Source of the DNA: Clostridia bacterium
GTDB lineage: Bacteria > Bacillota > Clostridia > Oscillospirales > CAG-272
Direction of reading: 5' to 3'
Assembly: GCA_017622085.1 (NCBI GenBank)
Contig: JAGARU010000098.1
Coordinates: forward strand, 1 to 64,000
DNA: 64,000 nucleotides
Made by a program: the position numbers and the translations under genes
Notes under the pieces: model-generated
Seen by the model: the letters and a program-made list of their open reading frames with translations, nothing else
Database searches by the model: none
What the model was told of the DNA's origin: nothing
Shown: one piece after another, positions 41,273 through 48,937 of the stretch
How positions within the stretch are numbered: the stretch's first letter is position 1
Layout of the letters: every line of letters begins with the position of its first letter

Positions 41273-43495
41273 GTGAAACGATTACTGACCGTTGTACTGA
41301 GTATTATTTTGGCGTTAACCGCCTTTACCGTATATGCATCCGCCGCCGTCTGGAACGGCAAAGAGCCCGACCCAGCCGTCGCATTCACCTTCAGCGGCGG
41401 TAACGGAACGGCCGATTCCCCTTATCGCATTGCCACCGCCGAGGATCTGGCCCAGCTTGCGGCCAACGTCAACGACGGCATGGGCTACGAGGGTGTTTAT
41501 TTCGTCCTGACCGCCGACATCGTTTTGAACGAAACGTCGGATTTTGCCCGTTGGGGCACCCGCGCACCTGCTAACCGATGGACTCCCATCGGCTTCTCCT
41601 CCGCTACTCCCTTCCGCGGAAGCTTTGACGGCAAGAATCATACCGTCAAGGGCCTGTATCTGTCCACTTACATTCCTTACGCCGGTCTGTTTGGTTACGT
41701 AAACGGCGGAAGCATTTCCAACCTCCATCTGGAGGCGGCTTACGTCAGCGGCGCTGACTATGTGGGCGCACTTTCCGGCTATGTGACGGAGACGGTCTAC
41801 TTTGCCGAAAAAACCGCCGCGATCCAATCCTGCACCGTAGAGGGCTACGTTCACGGCTCCCGCTACGTGGGCGGCCTTGTGGGCTATACTGACGTGAACG
41901 TGACGGAATGCATCGGCCGTGCGGACGTATCCGCCGAGCGCTTTGCCGTGGGCGGCCTTGTGGGCGTAAATGAGGGCGCAACGGTGTCACTCAGCTATGC
42001 TACCGGCTCTGCCAGCGGTCCCACCGCCATTTCCGGCGGTATCGTGGGCAAAAACACGGGCACCGTGGACCGTTGCTATAACATGGGTCAGACCTACGCC
42101 ATCAGCATGGCCGGCGGCATCGTTGGCTATAACAGCGGCACGGTTCAGAACTCCTATAACATGGGCCCCGTGGCCGTAACGGACGTGATTGCCGGCGGCA
42201 TCGTGGGTGAAAATGCCGGTACGCTTACCACCTCCTACAGCATCGGCGCCGTCAAAGGAACGGACAGCGCCTGCGCCGTAGTGGGCAAGCGAAGTGACGG
42301 CACAGTGGAAAGCTGCTTCTACTTGGATCTCTACGGAATGAAGGATTCTTCCGGCACCCGCGGTCTCTCCCGCTCCCAGATGAAGCTGATATCCATCTAT
42401 ACCGATTTTGATTTTTCCGGCGTCTGGACCATGGGTCCCAGCCGTTACCCCTATCCCATTCTCAAGGAGCTGGACTTTACCTTTACCTGCTCCCACACCT
42501 CGACCGTAGTGGTGGAAACGCCCTGCACCTGTGAGGAGGACGGCGCTTATCAGACGGTTTGTACCGTTTGCGGCGCGGTAACCGCCTCCGAGAGCATAGC
42601 CGGCGGCCACGATTACGTGCTGACCAAAACCGAGGAGCCCACTTGCACCAAAACCGGATTCTATACGTATACCTGTATCGTGTGTGAGAATTCCTACCGC
42701 ACTCCCTTCGGCACCAAGGCGCCCCATACCATGCAGGCGTGGGTTACCACCAAGGTTGCCACTTGTACGGAGACGGGTGCGCGATACCGCACCTGCCAGC
42801 TCTGCGATCATCGGGAGGACGAAACCGTTCCCACCGTGGTGCATGCCTACGACGCCAAGGTGATCGAGCCCCAGTGCACTGAGGTTGGCTATACGGAGCA
42901 CACCTGTATTTTCTGCGGTGACAGCTACCGCACCGACGAGGTGGTAGCCAAGGGTCACAGCTACAGCACCAAGGTAACCGCCCCCACCTGCATTGCCGGC
43001 GGTTATACGGAATATACCTGTACGGTTTGCGGCGAGTATCACGTAGCCGACGAGGTGACTCCCAACGGGCATACCGCCTCCGATTGGGTTATTCTCAGTC
43101 AACGCACCTTTACGAATAACGGCGTTTACGAAACCCATTGTACCGTTTGCGGTATCGCCCTTGAGCGGGTAAACGATCCGGCCTACGGTTTCCTGTATCT
43201 GGGTATTGCCATTGCCGTCATGGGCGTGATCACCCTGATCATGATCTTCGTGGCCGCCGGACAGAACCGCAAAAAAGAGTACTACGCCAGCCTCCTCGGA
43301 CAAAAACAGGAGGAGGAAGCCCGCGTGATCCAGCCCTTTGAAATTCCCCAAACCGATCCCCGCCCCATGAACGCCGCACCCATCCTTGACGACGAGGATG
43401 AGGACGACGAAGAGGACGCAGGCGACATCCTCTTTACCGAGTTCCTCGACGACGATGACGAGGACGATGATGACGATGATGACGATTGGCTCTAA
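41273..43495 (+). CDS. Large membrane-anchored surface protein with GLUG and CxxC repeats
   Basis: This 740-residue protein is taken from GTG 41273, the start that matches the GGAGA site; an in-frame ATG at 41261 is an alternative. A signal peptide (about 1-25) is followed by a beta-helix-like region with GLUG-type repeats (VGGLVGYTD, SGGIVGKNTGTVDRCYNMG, about 100-340). Six modules with CxxC pairs follow, such as YTEYTCTVCGEYHVADEV (about 405-625). A membrane span lies near 640-663 and a highly acidic cytoplasmic tail (DDDDEDDDDDDDDWL) ends the protein. It is probably an adhesin or a cell-wall-facing sensor exposed outside. No sortase motif is present; anchoring is by the membrane helix. The function is inferred from layout only. 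Confidence 0.82.
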   Translation: MKRLLTVVLSIILALTAFTVYASAAVWNGKEPDPAVAFTFSGGNGTADSPYRIATAEDLAQLAANVNDGMGYEGVYFVLTADIVLNETSDFARWGTRAPANRWTPIGFSSATPFRGSFDGKNHTVKGLYLSTYIPYAGLFGYVNGGSISNLHLEAAYVSGADYVGALSGYVTETVYFAEKTAAIQSCTVEGYVHGSRYVGGLVGYTDVNVTECIGRADVSAERFAVGGLVGVNEGATVSLSYATGSASGPTAISGGIVGKNTGTVDRCYNMGQTYAISMAGGIVGYNSGTVQNSYNMGPVAVTDVIAGGIVGENAGTLTTSYSIGAVKGTDSACAVVGKRSDGTVESCFYLDLYGMKDSSGTRGLSRSQMKLISIYTDFDFSGVWTMGPSRYPYPILKELDFTFTCSHTSTVVVETPCTCEEDGAYQTVCTVCGAVTASESIAGGHDYVLTKTEEPTCTKTGFYTYTCIVCENSYRTPFGTKAPHTMQAWVTTKVATCTETGARYRTCQLCDHREDETVPTVVHAYDAKVIEPQCTEVGYTEHTCIFCGDSYRTDEVVAKGHSYSTKVTAPTCIAGGYTEYTCTVCGEYHVADEVTPNGHTASDWVILSQRTFTNNGVYETHCTVCGIALERVNDPAYGFLYLGIAIAVMGVITLIMIFVAAGQNRKKEYYASLLGQKQEEEARVIQPFEIPQTDPRPMNAAPILDDEDEDDEEDAGDILFTEFLDDDDEDDDDDDDDWL

Positions 43496-43550
43496 ATAAA
43501 AAAAGGCAGAGAACGAAATGCGTGATGTTCTTATCGGAGAAATCATCTAA

Positions 43551-43607
43551 TACACGGTAGGGGCGAACTGTGTTCGCCCGCGGGAGACCGCAGGTCTCCC
43601 CTACGGA
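43551..43607. repeat. Short intergenic element with two hairpins and inverted ends
   Basis: The ends CGGTAGGGG and CCCCTACGG are inverted. Inside are two hairpins, GGGCGAA...TTCGCCC and GGGAGACC...GGTCTCCC. It lies between convergent genes and has no coding capacity. The sequence type is familiar as a multicopy repeat in gut Clostridia. Confidence 0.7.
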
Positions 43608-43638
43608 TATAAAAATGGTTCGCAGAAAACAAATAATT

Positions 43639-43671
43639 AACCCCAACAGATTTTCAAGGTCTGTTGGGGTT
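43639..43671. terminator. Terminator between convergent genes
   Basis: AACCCCAACAGA (43639-43650) pairs with TCTGTTGGGGTT (43660-43671) with a 9-nt loop. T-rich sequence follows on the minus side. Confidence 0.75.
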
Positions 43672-43689
43672 TGCTATTACATAAACAAT

Positions 43690-44181
43690 TTAGTTTATAT
43701 TATTGTTTTTCCATTTTCTGATTTTATTGATGTTCGAGGAACTTAAACACCAAATTATGTATTTCTTATTGTCTACTGTTTTTATGGTCACTTTATTTGA
43801 AGAGCCACTTCTACCGTGTACTAATTTAGAATGTATGGATTTAATGTGATTTTTGTATATTGAACTAATACCAGCCCATATAAGCCAGTTTTCCGAAAGA
43901 TACAATGTCGTTTCTAAATGAATAACATTATAGTCATCAAATCGAACTCCATATTGCTGTTCTTGCATTTTTATCATTTTCTTGAAACGTATAGTGGATA
44001 AAGATGCTATTGCAACACATATAGCTGCAAATACAAAAGGGGCAAATGCAATTAAGGTATCTTCGGGAATGACATCATATATCAGTGATACGATAAACAA
44101 AGGTATGAATGCAATACTTGCACAGAATAAAGCTAACAAACAGTTACGTTTGGTATAGATACGTATGTATTTGTCTATCAT
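43690..44181 (-). CDS. AT-rich orphan membrane protein
   Basis: This 163-residue protein starts at ATG 44181 with GGAAGG seven bases upstream; the longer frame runs into the transposase spacer. Two hydrophobic segments (about 14-35 and 44-62) precede a soluble domain with YGVRFDDYNVIHLETTLYL, like a PH-type or YcxB-type domain, and a basic, Asn-rich tail. It is visibly AT-rich with Asn, Ile and Lys in place of the Ala, Gly and Arg of its neighbours, so it was probably acquired by transfer. It lies next to a REP-associated transposase. No function can be assigned. Confidence 0.72.
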   Translation of the reverse strand: MIDKYIRIYTKRNCLLALFCASIAFIPLFIVSLIYDVIPEDTLIAFAPFVFAAICVAIASLSTIRFKKMIKMQEQQYGVRFDDYNVIHLETTLYLSENWLIWAGISSIYKNHIKSIHSKLVHGRSGSSNKVTIKTVDNKKYIIWCLSSSNINKIRKWKNNNIN

Positions 44182-44252
44182 GAATATTCCTTCCTTTTTA
44201 TCGCGCCAGTTTCGCATTTGTATTACAAATGCTTTGGGCAAAGCCCATACCC

Positions 44253-44816
44253 CTATTCTTCGGCGTATAATTCGTCGTAATACCACCGTATAGGGTTTTC
44301 ATAAATATATCGCAAATGCTCATCATAGTCCTGACGGTTGCGAATGATGTGATCATTGGAGCGATATTGCCATATATTCACGCCGTATTCCTTGTTACAA
44401 AATCGTTTGAACGTAGATACGAACCGCGACGGAACGGAATTCTGTACTGTAGGGACCGGCGTCCTCGACGGTCCGTCTGTGACCGGCGTCCTCGACGGTC
44501 CGTCTGTGACCGGCGTCCTCGACGGTCCGTTTCCAGCGCCTTTTACCCACAGCATAATGTGGATATGATTGGGCATGATCACATAACTTTCAACGGATAG
44601 ATCATCGTAAAAGTCGTTCAATTGACGGATGTATTTATCAGCGATTTGTCCGTATTTTGTCAATTCGATTTGCGGACCGTCGAGGACGCCGGTCCCTACA
44701 ATACGAGAAAGAACGCAGCGCCTTTCTTTCGTGCATATCGTGAGAAACACAGCTTGATTCCGATTATAGTCCGCACCTTTCAACCGAGTGGCCTTGCGAT
44801 TTTTCAGTTCGTCCAT
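44253..44816 (-). CDS. REP-associated tyrosine transposase (IS200-like, Y1_Tnp)
   Basis: This 187-residue protein belongs to the REP-associated transposase family, single-strand DNA nucleases of the HUH type. H84-x-H86 in MPNHIHIMLW is the HUH pair. The usual Tyr in the region WQ...DHIIRN is not where expected: Ser153 and Asn154 occupy it and Tyr151 is nearby, so nuclease activity is uncertain. Residues 91-122 contain three in-frame nine-residue units (DGPSRTPVT) made by 27-bp tandem repeats, and residues 43-48 (GVLDGP) come from an inverted copy of the same DNA. It has an AGGTGAT site and a promoter with consensus -10. Confidence 0.85.
   Translation of the reverse strand: MDELKNRKATRLKGADYNRNQAVFLTICTKERRCVLSRIVGTGVLDGPQIELTKYGQIADKYIRQLNDFYDDLSVESYVIMPNHIHIMLWVKGAGNGPSRTPVTDGPSRTPVTDGPSRTPVPTVQNSVPSRFVSTFKRFCNKEYGVNIWQYRSNDHIIRNRQDYDEHLRYIYENPIRWYYDELYAEE
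44448..44530. repeat. Three tandem 27-bp REP-like units inside the transposase gene
   Basis: The units begin at 44454, 44481 and 44508 (the last one partial). The core GGACC-GGCGTCCTCGA-CGGTCC-like palindrome fits a REP hairpin (GGACCG near each end as an inverted pair). The 27-nt period keeps the reading frame. Confidence 0.9.
44673..44700. repeat. Inverted single copy of the REP-like unit
   Basis: These 28 bases are the perfect reverse complement of 44448-44475, 197 bases away, and code for residues around GTGVLDGP of the same protein. Confidence 0.93.
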
Positions 44817-44832
44817 TTACATCACCTGTATC

Positions 44833-44872
44833 ATTATAACGCAAATCGGCAGAGAAAACAAGTTCTCTGCCG
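44833..44872 (-). promoter_or_regulatory. Transposase promoter with overlapping hairpin
   Basis: On the minus strand TTGTTT (44861-44856) and TATAAT (44838-44833) have a 17-base spacer. A perfect 10-bp hairpin (44847-44856 with 44863-44872) covers the -35, and its loop holds part of it. Confidence 0.68.
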
Positions 44873-44940
44873 AAATCATGTGCTTGCATATTCTCCGTTA
44901 AGGATAACAGAGTAAACGTTTCTGCCTTTTTTGTTTGTTT

Positions 44941-45384
44941 TTATTCTACAACAACCACGCCGTCGTCCTTTACGGTAACGGACATGCCGTCCTTCACGTA
45001 GTCGAGGAATTCCTCACCCAAGGAGTCGATAACGGGCATGGAGGAGCTCTCCAGCCATACGTCGGCCAAAATGGCGCCGGCGGCGGCCAGGGAGTCAATG
45101 GGCTTGGAGAACAGCATGCAGGCCGGCTGTCGACCCATGGAGCACGCGCAGTACAGTACCAGTCCGCCGGTGGTGGAGCCGATGGTCTGGGGCAGGCAAA
45201 GAGCCTTGCCGGCCATCTGCTTGCCGTACAGATCCTTGTTGTTCTGGTCACCGCAGGTGGCAGTCTTGTCGCCAAACTGCAACGCTTTCTGGAAGGAAGC
45301 CAAGGTGTTAAGACCTCCGTGGGATACCACCGCCTCGGCGGTCACGCATCCGGGGGCAATGATTCTACCCTTAAATTCTCTCAT
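44941..45384 (-). CDS. Aconitase X swivel-domain subunit (DUF126)
   Basis: This 147-residue protein is the small subunit of a two-subunit aconitase X enzyme. The swivel-domain marks are GRIIAPGCVTAEAVVS, a middle GSTTGGLVLYCACSMGRQPA (phosphate- or substrate-loop-like) and ADVWLESSSMPVIDSL. The start overlaps the stop of the large-subunit gene by four bases. Known bacterial members are cis-3-hydroxy-L-proline dehydratases and archaeal ones are phosphomevalonate dehydratases, so a hydroxy acid is dehydrated in both cases. It is the last gene of an operon with an ene-reductase-like flavoprotein. Confidence 0.9.
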   Translation of the reverse strand: MREFKGRIIAPGCVTAEAVVSHGGLNTLASFQKALQFGDKTATCGDQNNKDLYGKQMAGKALCLPQTIGSTTGGLVLYCACSMGRQPACMLFSKPIDSLAAAGAILADVWLESSSMPVIDSLGEEFLDYVKDGMSVTVKDDGVVVVE

Positions 45385-46661
45385 TTCTTTTTACCTCCCT
45401 TGGTGATCTCCATAAGAATTTCGTCATCGGTGTAATAGCGCGCCGTGGTGTAGGTGCGCAGCTTGTTGCTGGAGGTAATCACGGGCATCTTGCCGGACAG
45501 GGGATTGTTCATGTACATCAGCGGGCAAATGTAGGAGGTAATTACGCCCGTGCGGCGAAGTCTCTCCGCATACTCGGTTGCTTCAAACTCCTTCAAAACC
45601 GCAGGCGCGGCAGTAAATACCGTGGGGATAACCACCTTCTTGTTGCCGGCGGCCTTCAGCCCGGCCTCTACCTTGTCGGTCCAGTCCTTCAGCTGCTGCA
45701 GGGACATATGGGGACAGCCCATAAAGCAAAGCTTGGGCTTTGCATCGGGATTCTTCCAGATCACGGGATACTCGCGGTATACCCGCTCCAGCTCCGCATC
45801 GTCGATCACGTAGGTTTTGGCATCCTCAGCGATCAGCGCCTTGCCGGATTCCACCGCCTCGGGGGTCAGATTTTCAATGTGGTAAAGGCCAACCGCACCG
45901 TTAGAGGCCGTTGCGGCGCCAAAGTCCTTCAGATACGTGCAGGTGGCATCGTCCAGTTCTGTGCCAAGCCACTGGTCAAGGCCTACGATGTAGGGAACCT
46001 CCTCCATCACCTTCATGCCGATGGCCGAGCCGAGAAGCTGAGCCTCGGGCTTCTTGGTGGTCTTGATCTCAATGACCCACGTAGCCTTGCGACCCTCGTC
46101 GGTCAGAAGACCAAAGTGGGGAACGTAGCCCACCACCGAGCCCATAATATCCATAATACCGGAGTTCCGGTTGCAACGGGCGCCCAGAACGGAGTTGGCG
46201 TAAACCACGGCAGAGGACTCTGCCCAGGAGAGAACGTCACCCTTCTTCGGCTTGTTGCCCACCTCGTCCATGTAGCAGGTGCAGGTAAACGCGTCCTTTT
46301 CCATCAGACCCAGCTTGTTCAGCTGCTCCTCATAAAAGTCCTGACGGGAGTACATAAAGTTGTGGAAGATAAAGTTCTGCAAAAAGTTAGCCGGTACCTT
46401 TTTGTCCAGAGGACGGGGGTCAACGGAGAAGGTCTGCTTCGATACGTTGCCCGCTTCGATCAGCTGGTTCATCAGATCGTAAACCGGGCCAAGGGCCTTC
46501 AGACCGAAGGAGGTCACCAGATGGTTGTGCGCTCCGGTCACGGGCACCATCTTGTCTGCTCCAAAAACCTCACCGTAGCGGATCAGGGTCTTCATAACCT
46601 TAGCCAAGGTCTCGCCCTGCGCGCCGTCCAAGATTGCTTGCTGTTCGTTTGTCAGTATCAT
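45381..46661 (-). CDS. Aconitase X catalytic subunit (DUF521)
   Basis: This 426-residue protein is taken from ATG 46661 because an AAAGG site lies seven bases upstream; ATG 46667 is too near to it. It matches the large subunit of the AcnX type: LTNEQQAILDGAQGETLAKV, TGAHNHLVTSFG, CTCYMDEVGNKPKKGDVL and LCFMGCPHMSLQQLKDW are family segments, with Cys residues that could bind iron or an iron-sulfur cluster. The two-subunit arrangement with the downstream swivel gene is the AcnX type II form. The enzyme removes water from a hydroxy acid. The substrate (3-hydroxyproline, an isoprenoid precursor or another acid) is not fixed. Confidence 0.92.
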   Translation of the reverse strand: MILTNEQQAILDGAQGETLAKVMKTLIRYGEVFGADKMVPVTGAHNHLVTSFGLKALGPVYDLMNQLIEAGNVSKQTFSVDPRPLDKKVPANFLQNFIFHNFMYSRQDFYEEQLNKLGLMEKDAFTCTCYMDEVGNKPKKGDVLSWAESSAVVYANSVLGARCNRNSGIMDIMGSVVGYVPHFGLLTDEGRKATWVIEIKTTKKPEAQLLGSAIGMKVMEEVPYIVGLDQWLGTELDDATCTYLKDFGAATASNGAVGLYHIENLTPEAVESGKALIAEDAKTYVIDDAELERVYREYPVIWKNPDAKPKLCFMGCPHMSLQQLKDWTDKVEAGLKAAGNKKVVIPTVFTAAPAVLKEFEATEYAERLRRTGVITSYICPLMYMNNPLSGKMPVITSSNKLRTYTTARYYTDDEILMEITKGGKKK

Positions 46662-46703
46662 ATCCATGCCTTTCTTACGATTGTTTTAAGGGAAAGAAGC
46701 GCA

Positions 46704-48770
46704 TCAGAGCTTCATTGCCACGTCCCACGCGCCCCAGATTACGGTGCGAAGGTTTCCAACGGTAGCCGCATCACCGATCACGTGTACCTTGCCACCCTTC
46801 TTGGCAACGGGTGCCGGACGGTAGCCAACGGAAAGGATCACAGAGTCTGCGGGAACGGTAAAGACGCCATCCGCGTTTTTCAAGGTGACCTGTCCGTCTC
46901 CGACCTCGCAAAGAGCGGTCTCCAGATGTACGGGCACCTGGTTCGCCTTGAAGAAATCACGCAGGAAGGAGGTATTGGCAAGGCAAATGCCGGGTGTTGT
47001 GATCAGGTCGTCCTGCATCTCCACAACCACGGGCTGTTTGCCCTTGCGGTAGAGATCGTAAGCGATCTCGCATCCGGTCAGACCGCCGCCGATTACAACC
47101 ACGCGCTCACCAACCTCCTTGTTGCCAAGCAGGTAGTCGATGGCCTCAATGGCCTTGTCCGCACCGGTCACGGGCAGATTCTTGGCCTTCGCGCCCGTCG
47201 CTACGATGATCTCGTCGGCATTCAAAGCCTTCAGATCGGTAATTTCGGTGTTCAGCTCCACGGTAACGCCGGCCTGGCGGGCGATCTCCCGCTCGTACCA
47301 GGCAATCAGCATCTTGTCCTTTTCCTTAAAGTCTGGAGCCGCCGCCGCAATAAATACGCCGCCCAGCTTGTCGGTCTTTTCGTAAAGGGTAACGGTGTGT
47401 CCGCGCTGCGCGCAAACCAGCGCCGCCTCCATACCGCCGATGCCGCCGCCGATCACGGCGATCTTCTTGGCCTTTTTCGCCGGCTCCAGCTTGTATTTCT
47501 TCGACTGCATGGTCTTGGGGTTCAGGGCACACCGTGCCAGACCCATGGTATCGGTCAGATCCTGGGTGTTGTAGTGACCCTTGGAGGAGGAGAAGTTAAA
47601 GCAACCGCTGTGACAGCAGATGCAGGGCTTGATGTCCTCCATCCGCTCCTCGATCATCTTGGTCACCCACTCCGGGTCGGTCAGGAATTGACGGGCCACG
47701 CCCATGGCGTCAATGCGTCCCTCCGCAATGGCTTGTGCACCCACGTCGGGCTCCATACGGCCGGCGCAAACCACGGGAATATCCACAAATTTCTTGATGT
47801 GAGAAACGTCATCCAGATTGCAGTTTTGAGGCATATACATGGGGGGATGTGCCCAGTACCAGGAGTCGTAGGTGCCGTTGTCGGCATTCAGCATGTCGTA
47901 GCCCGCATCCTGCAGGTACTTGGCGGCACGCTCGGACTCGGCCATGCCGCGTCCGACCTCTACGTAGTCCTCGCCGGGCATGGCACCTTCGGCAAAGCCC
48001 TTCAGCTTGGATTCTACGGAATAGCGAAGGGAAACGGGGAAATCCTCACCGCACGCTTCCTTAATGGCGTGCACTACCTCAGCGGCAAAGCGGTAACGGT
48101 TTTCAAAGCTTCCGCCGTATTCATCGGTACGCTTGTTGTAGAATTCAATGGAGAACTGGTCAAGGAGATAGCCCTCGTGCACCGCATGCACCTCCACACC
48201 GTCTACGCCTGCATCGCGGCAAAGCTTGGCGGTCTTGGCAAAGGCCTCAATGATCTCGTGGATCTGCTCCTTGGTCATCTCGGGGCAGATGATGTCAGGT
48301 GCCCAACGGGCAGGCTGGGGAGAGGGGCAGGCCAGCTCGTGGCCGGTATCGAGAATGGGCTTTAAAATCGCCCGGGTAAGCTTATTCTTGTGCAAGGGGC
48401 CGACCAGCTCGGTAATGGCCCAGGAGCGTCCCATGCCGGCCGTCAGCTGGATAAACAGCTTGGCGCCCGTCTTGTGGATCTCGTCCATAAAGACCTTCAG
48501 ATCCTTGAACATCTTTTCGTTCTGCCACAGCCACTTACCCCAGAAGGTATCGCGCAGGGGCGCAATGCCGGGGATGATCAGACCAACGTTGTTTTTGGCG
48601 CGCTCGAGGAAGAAATTAGCCGCTTCCCGGTCGAACTTGCAACCGGTCAGCTCAAACCAGCCAAACAGCGACGTTCCACCCATGGGGCACAAAACGATGC
48701 GGTTTTTGATCTCTACGTTTCCGATCTTCCACGGGGTAAATAAAGCCTCGTATTTTGTATCCATATTCAT
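46704..48770 (-). CDS. Old yellow enzyme-type NADH:flavin oxidoreductase with Fe-S and FAD domains
   Basis: This 688-residue protein has a TIM-barrel FMN domain (about 10-345: LFTPWKIGNVEIKNRIVLCP, GVEVHAVHEGYLLDQF), a Cys-rich 4Fe-4S segment near 380-415 (PCICCHSGCFNF) and FAD/NAD-binding domains with GGGIGGMEAALV near 440. This is the 2,4-dienoyl-CoA reductase/trimethylamine dehydrogenase architecture. It reduces an activated double bond or demethylates an amine. ATG 48770 or 48764 may be the start. It leads an operon with the aconitase X genes, so dehydration and reduction of a double bond may be sequential steps (inference). Confidence 0.9.
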   Translation of the reverse strand: MNMDTKYEALFTPWKIGNVEIKNRIVLCPMGGTSLFGWFELTGCKFDREAANFFLERAKNNVGLIIPGIAPLRDTFWGKWLWQNEKMFKDLKVFMDEIHKTGAKLFIQLTAGMGRSWAITELVGPLHKNKLTRAILKPILDTGHELACPSPQPARWAPDIICPEMTKEQIHEIIEAFAKTAKLCRDAGVDGVEVHAVHEGYLLDQFSIEFYNKRTDEYGGSFENRYRFAAEVVHAIKEACGEDFPVSLRYSVESKLKGFAEGAMPGEDYVEVGRGMAESERAAKYLQDAGYDMLNADNGTYDSWYWAHPPMYMPQNCNLDDVSHIKKFVDIPVVCAGRMEPDVGAQAIAEGRIDAMGVARQFLTDPEWVTKMIEERMEDIKPCICCHSGCFNFSSSKGHYNTQDLTDTMGLARCALNPKTMQSKKYKLEPAKKAKKIAVIGGGIGGMEAALVCAQRGHTVTLYEKTDKLGGVFIAAAAPDFKEKDKMLIAWYEREIARQAGVTVELNTEITDLKALNADEIIVATGAKAKNLPVTGADKAIEAIDYLLGNKEVGERVVVIGGGLTGCEIAYDLYRKGKQPVVVEMQDDLITTPGICLANTSFLRDFFKANQVPVHLETALCEVGDGQVTLKNADGVFTVPADSVILSVGYRPAPVAKKGGKVHVIGDAATVGNLRTVIWGAWDVAMKL

Positions 48771-48806
48771 CGTTCCTTTCTTTGTAAATGAAAATTGCAT
48801 ACAGAT

Positions 48807-48835
48807 ATTTTACCATAAAAAGGGAAATCTGTCAA
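48807..48835 (-). promoter_or_regulatory. Promoter of the OYE/aconitase X operon
   Basis: On the minus strand TTGACA (48835-48830) and TAAAAT (48812-48807) have a 17-base spacer. Confidence 0.85.
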
Positions 48836-48937
48836 TCAAGAACCGCAACGAACCTCCGCCCGCGCCGCAAAAAGAGAAAGGAAACGCATTTTCGGGATAT
48901 ACTAACTCCGTAAATCAAGCACACTTCCGAGGTTGTT

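Noticed and set aside
41987..43546. A 519-codon open frame on the minus strand
   Set aside because: It is antisense to the CxxC-repeat gene; the long hydrophobic start is the complement of the acidic tail codons.
44448..44530. CRISPR array
   Set aside because: The three 27-bp units are directly adjacent with no spacers and lie inside a reading frame.
45708..48365. An 885-codon open frame on the plus strand
   Set aside because: It lies antisense to the well-supported OYE-type and aconitase X genes. High third-position GC makes such frames open by chance, and no family motif is present.
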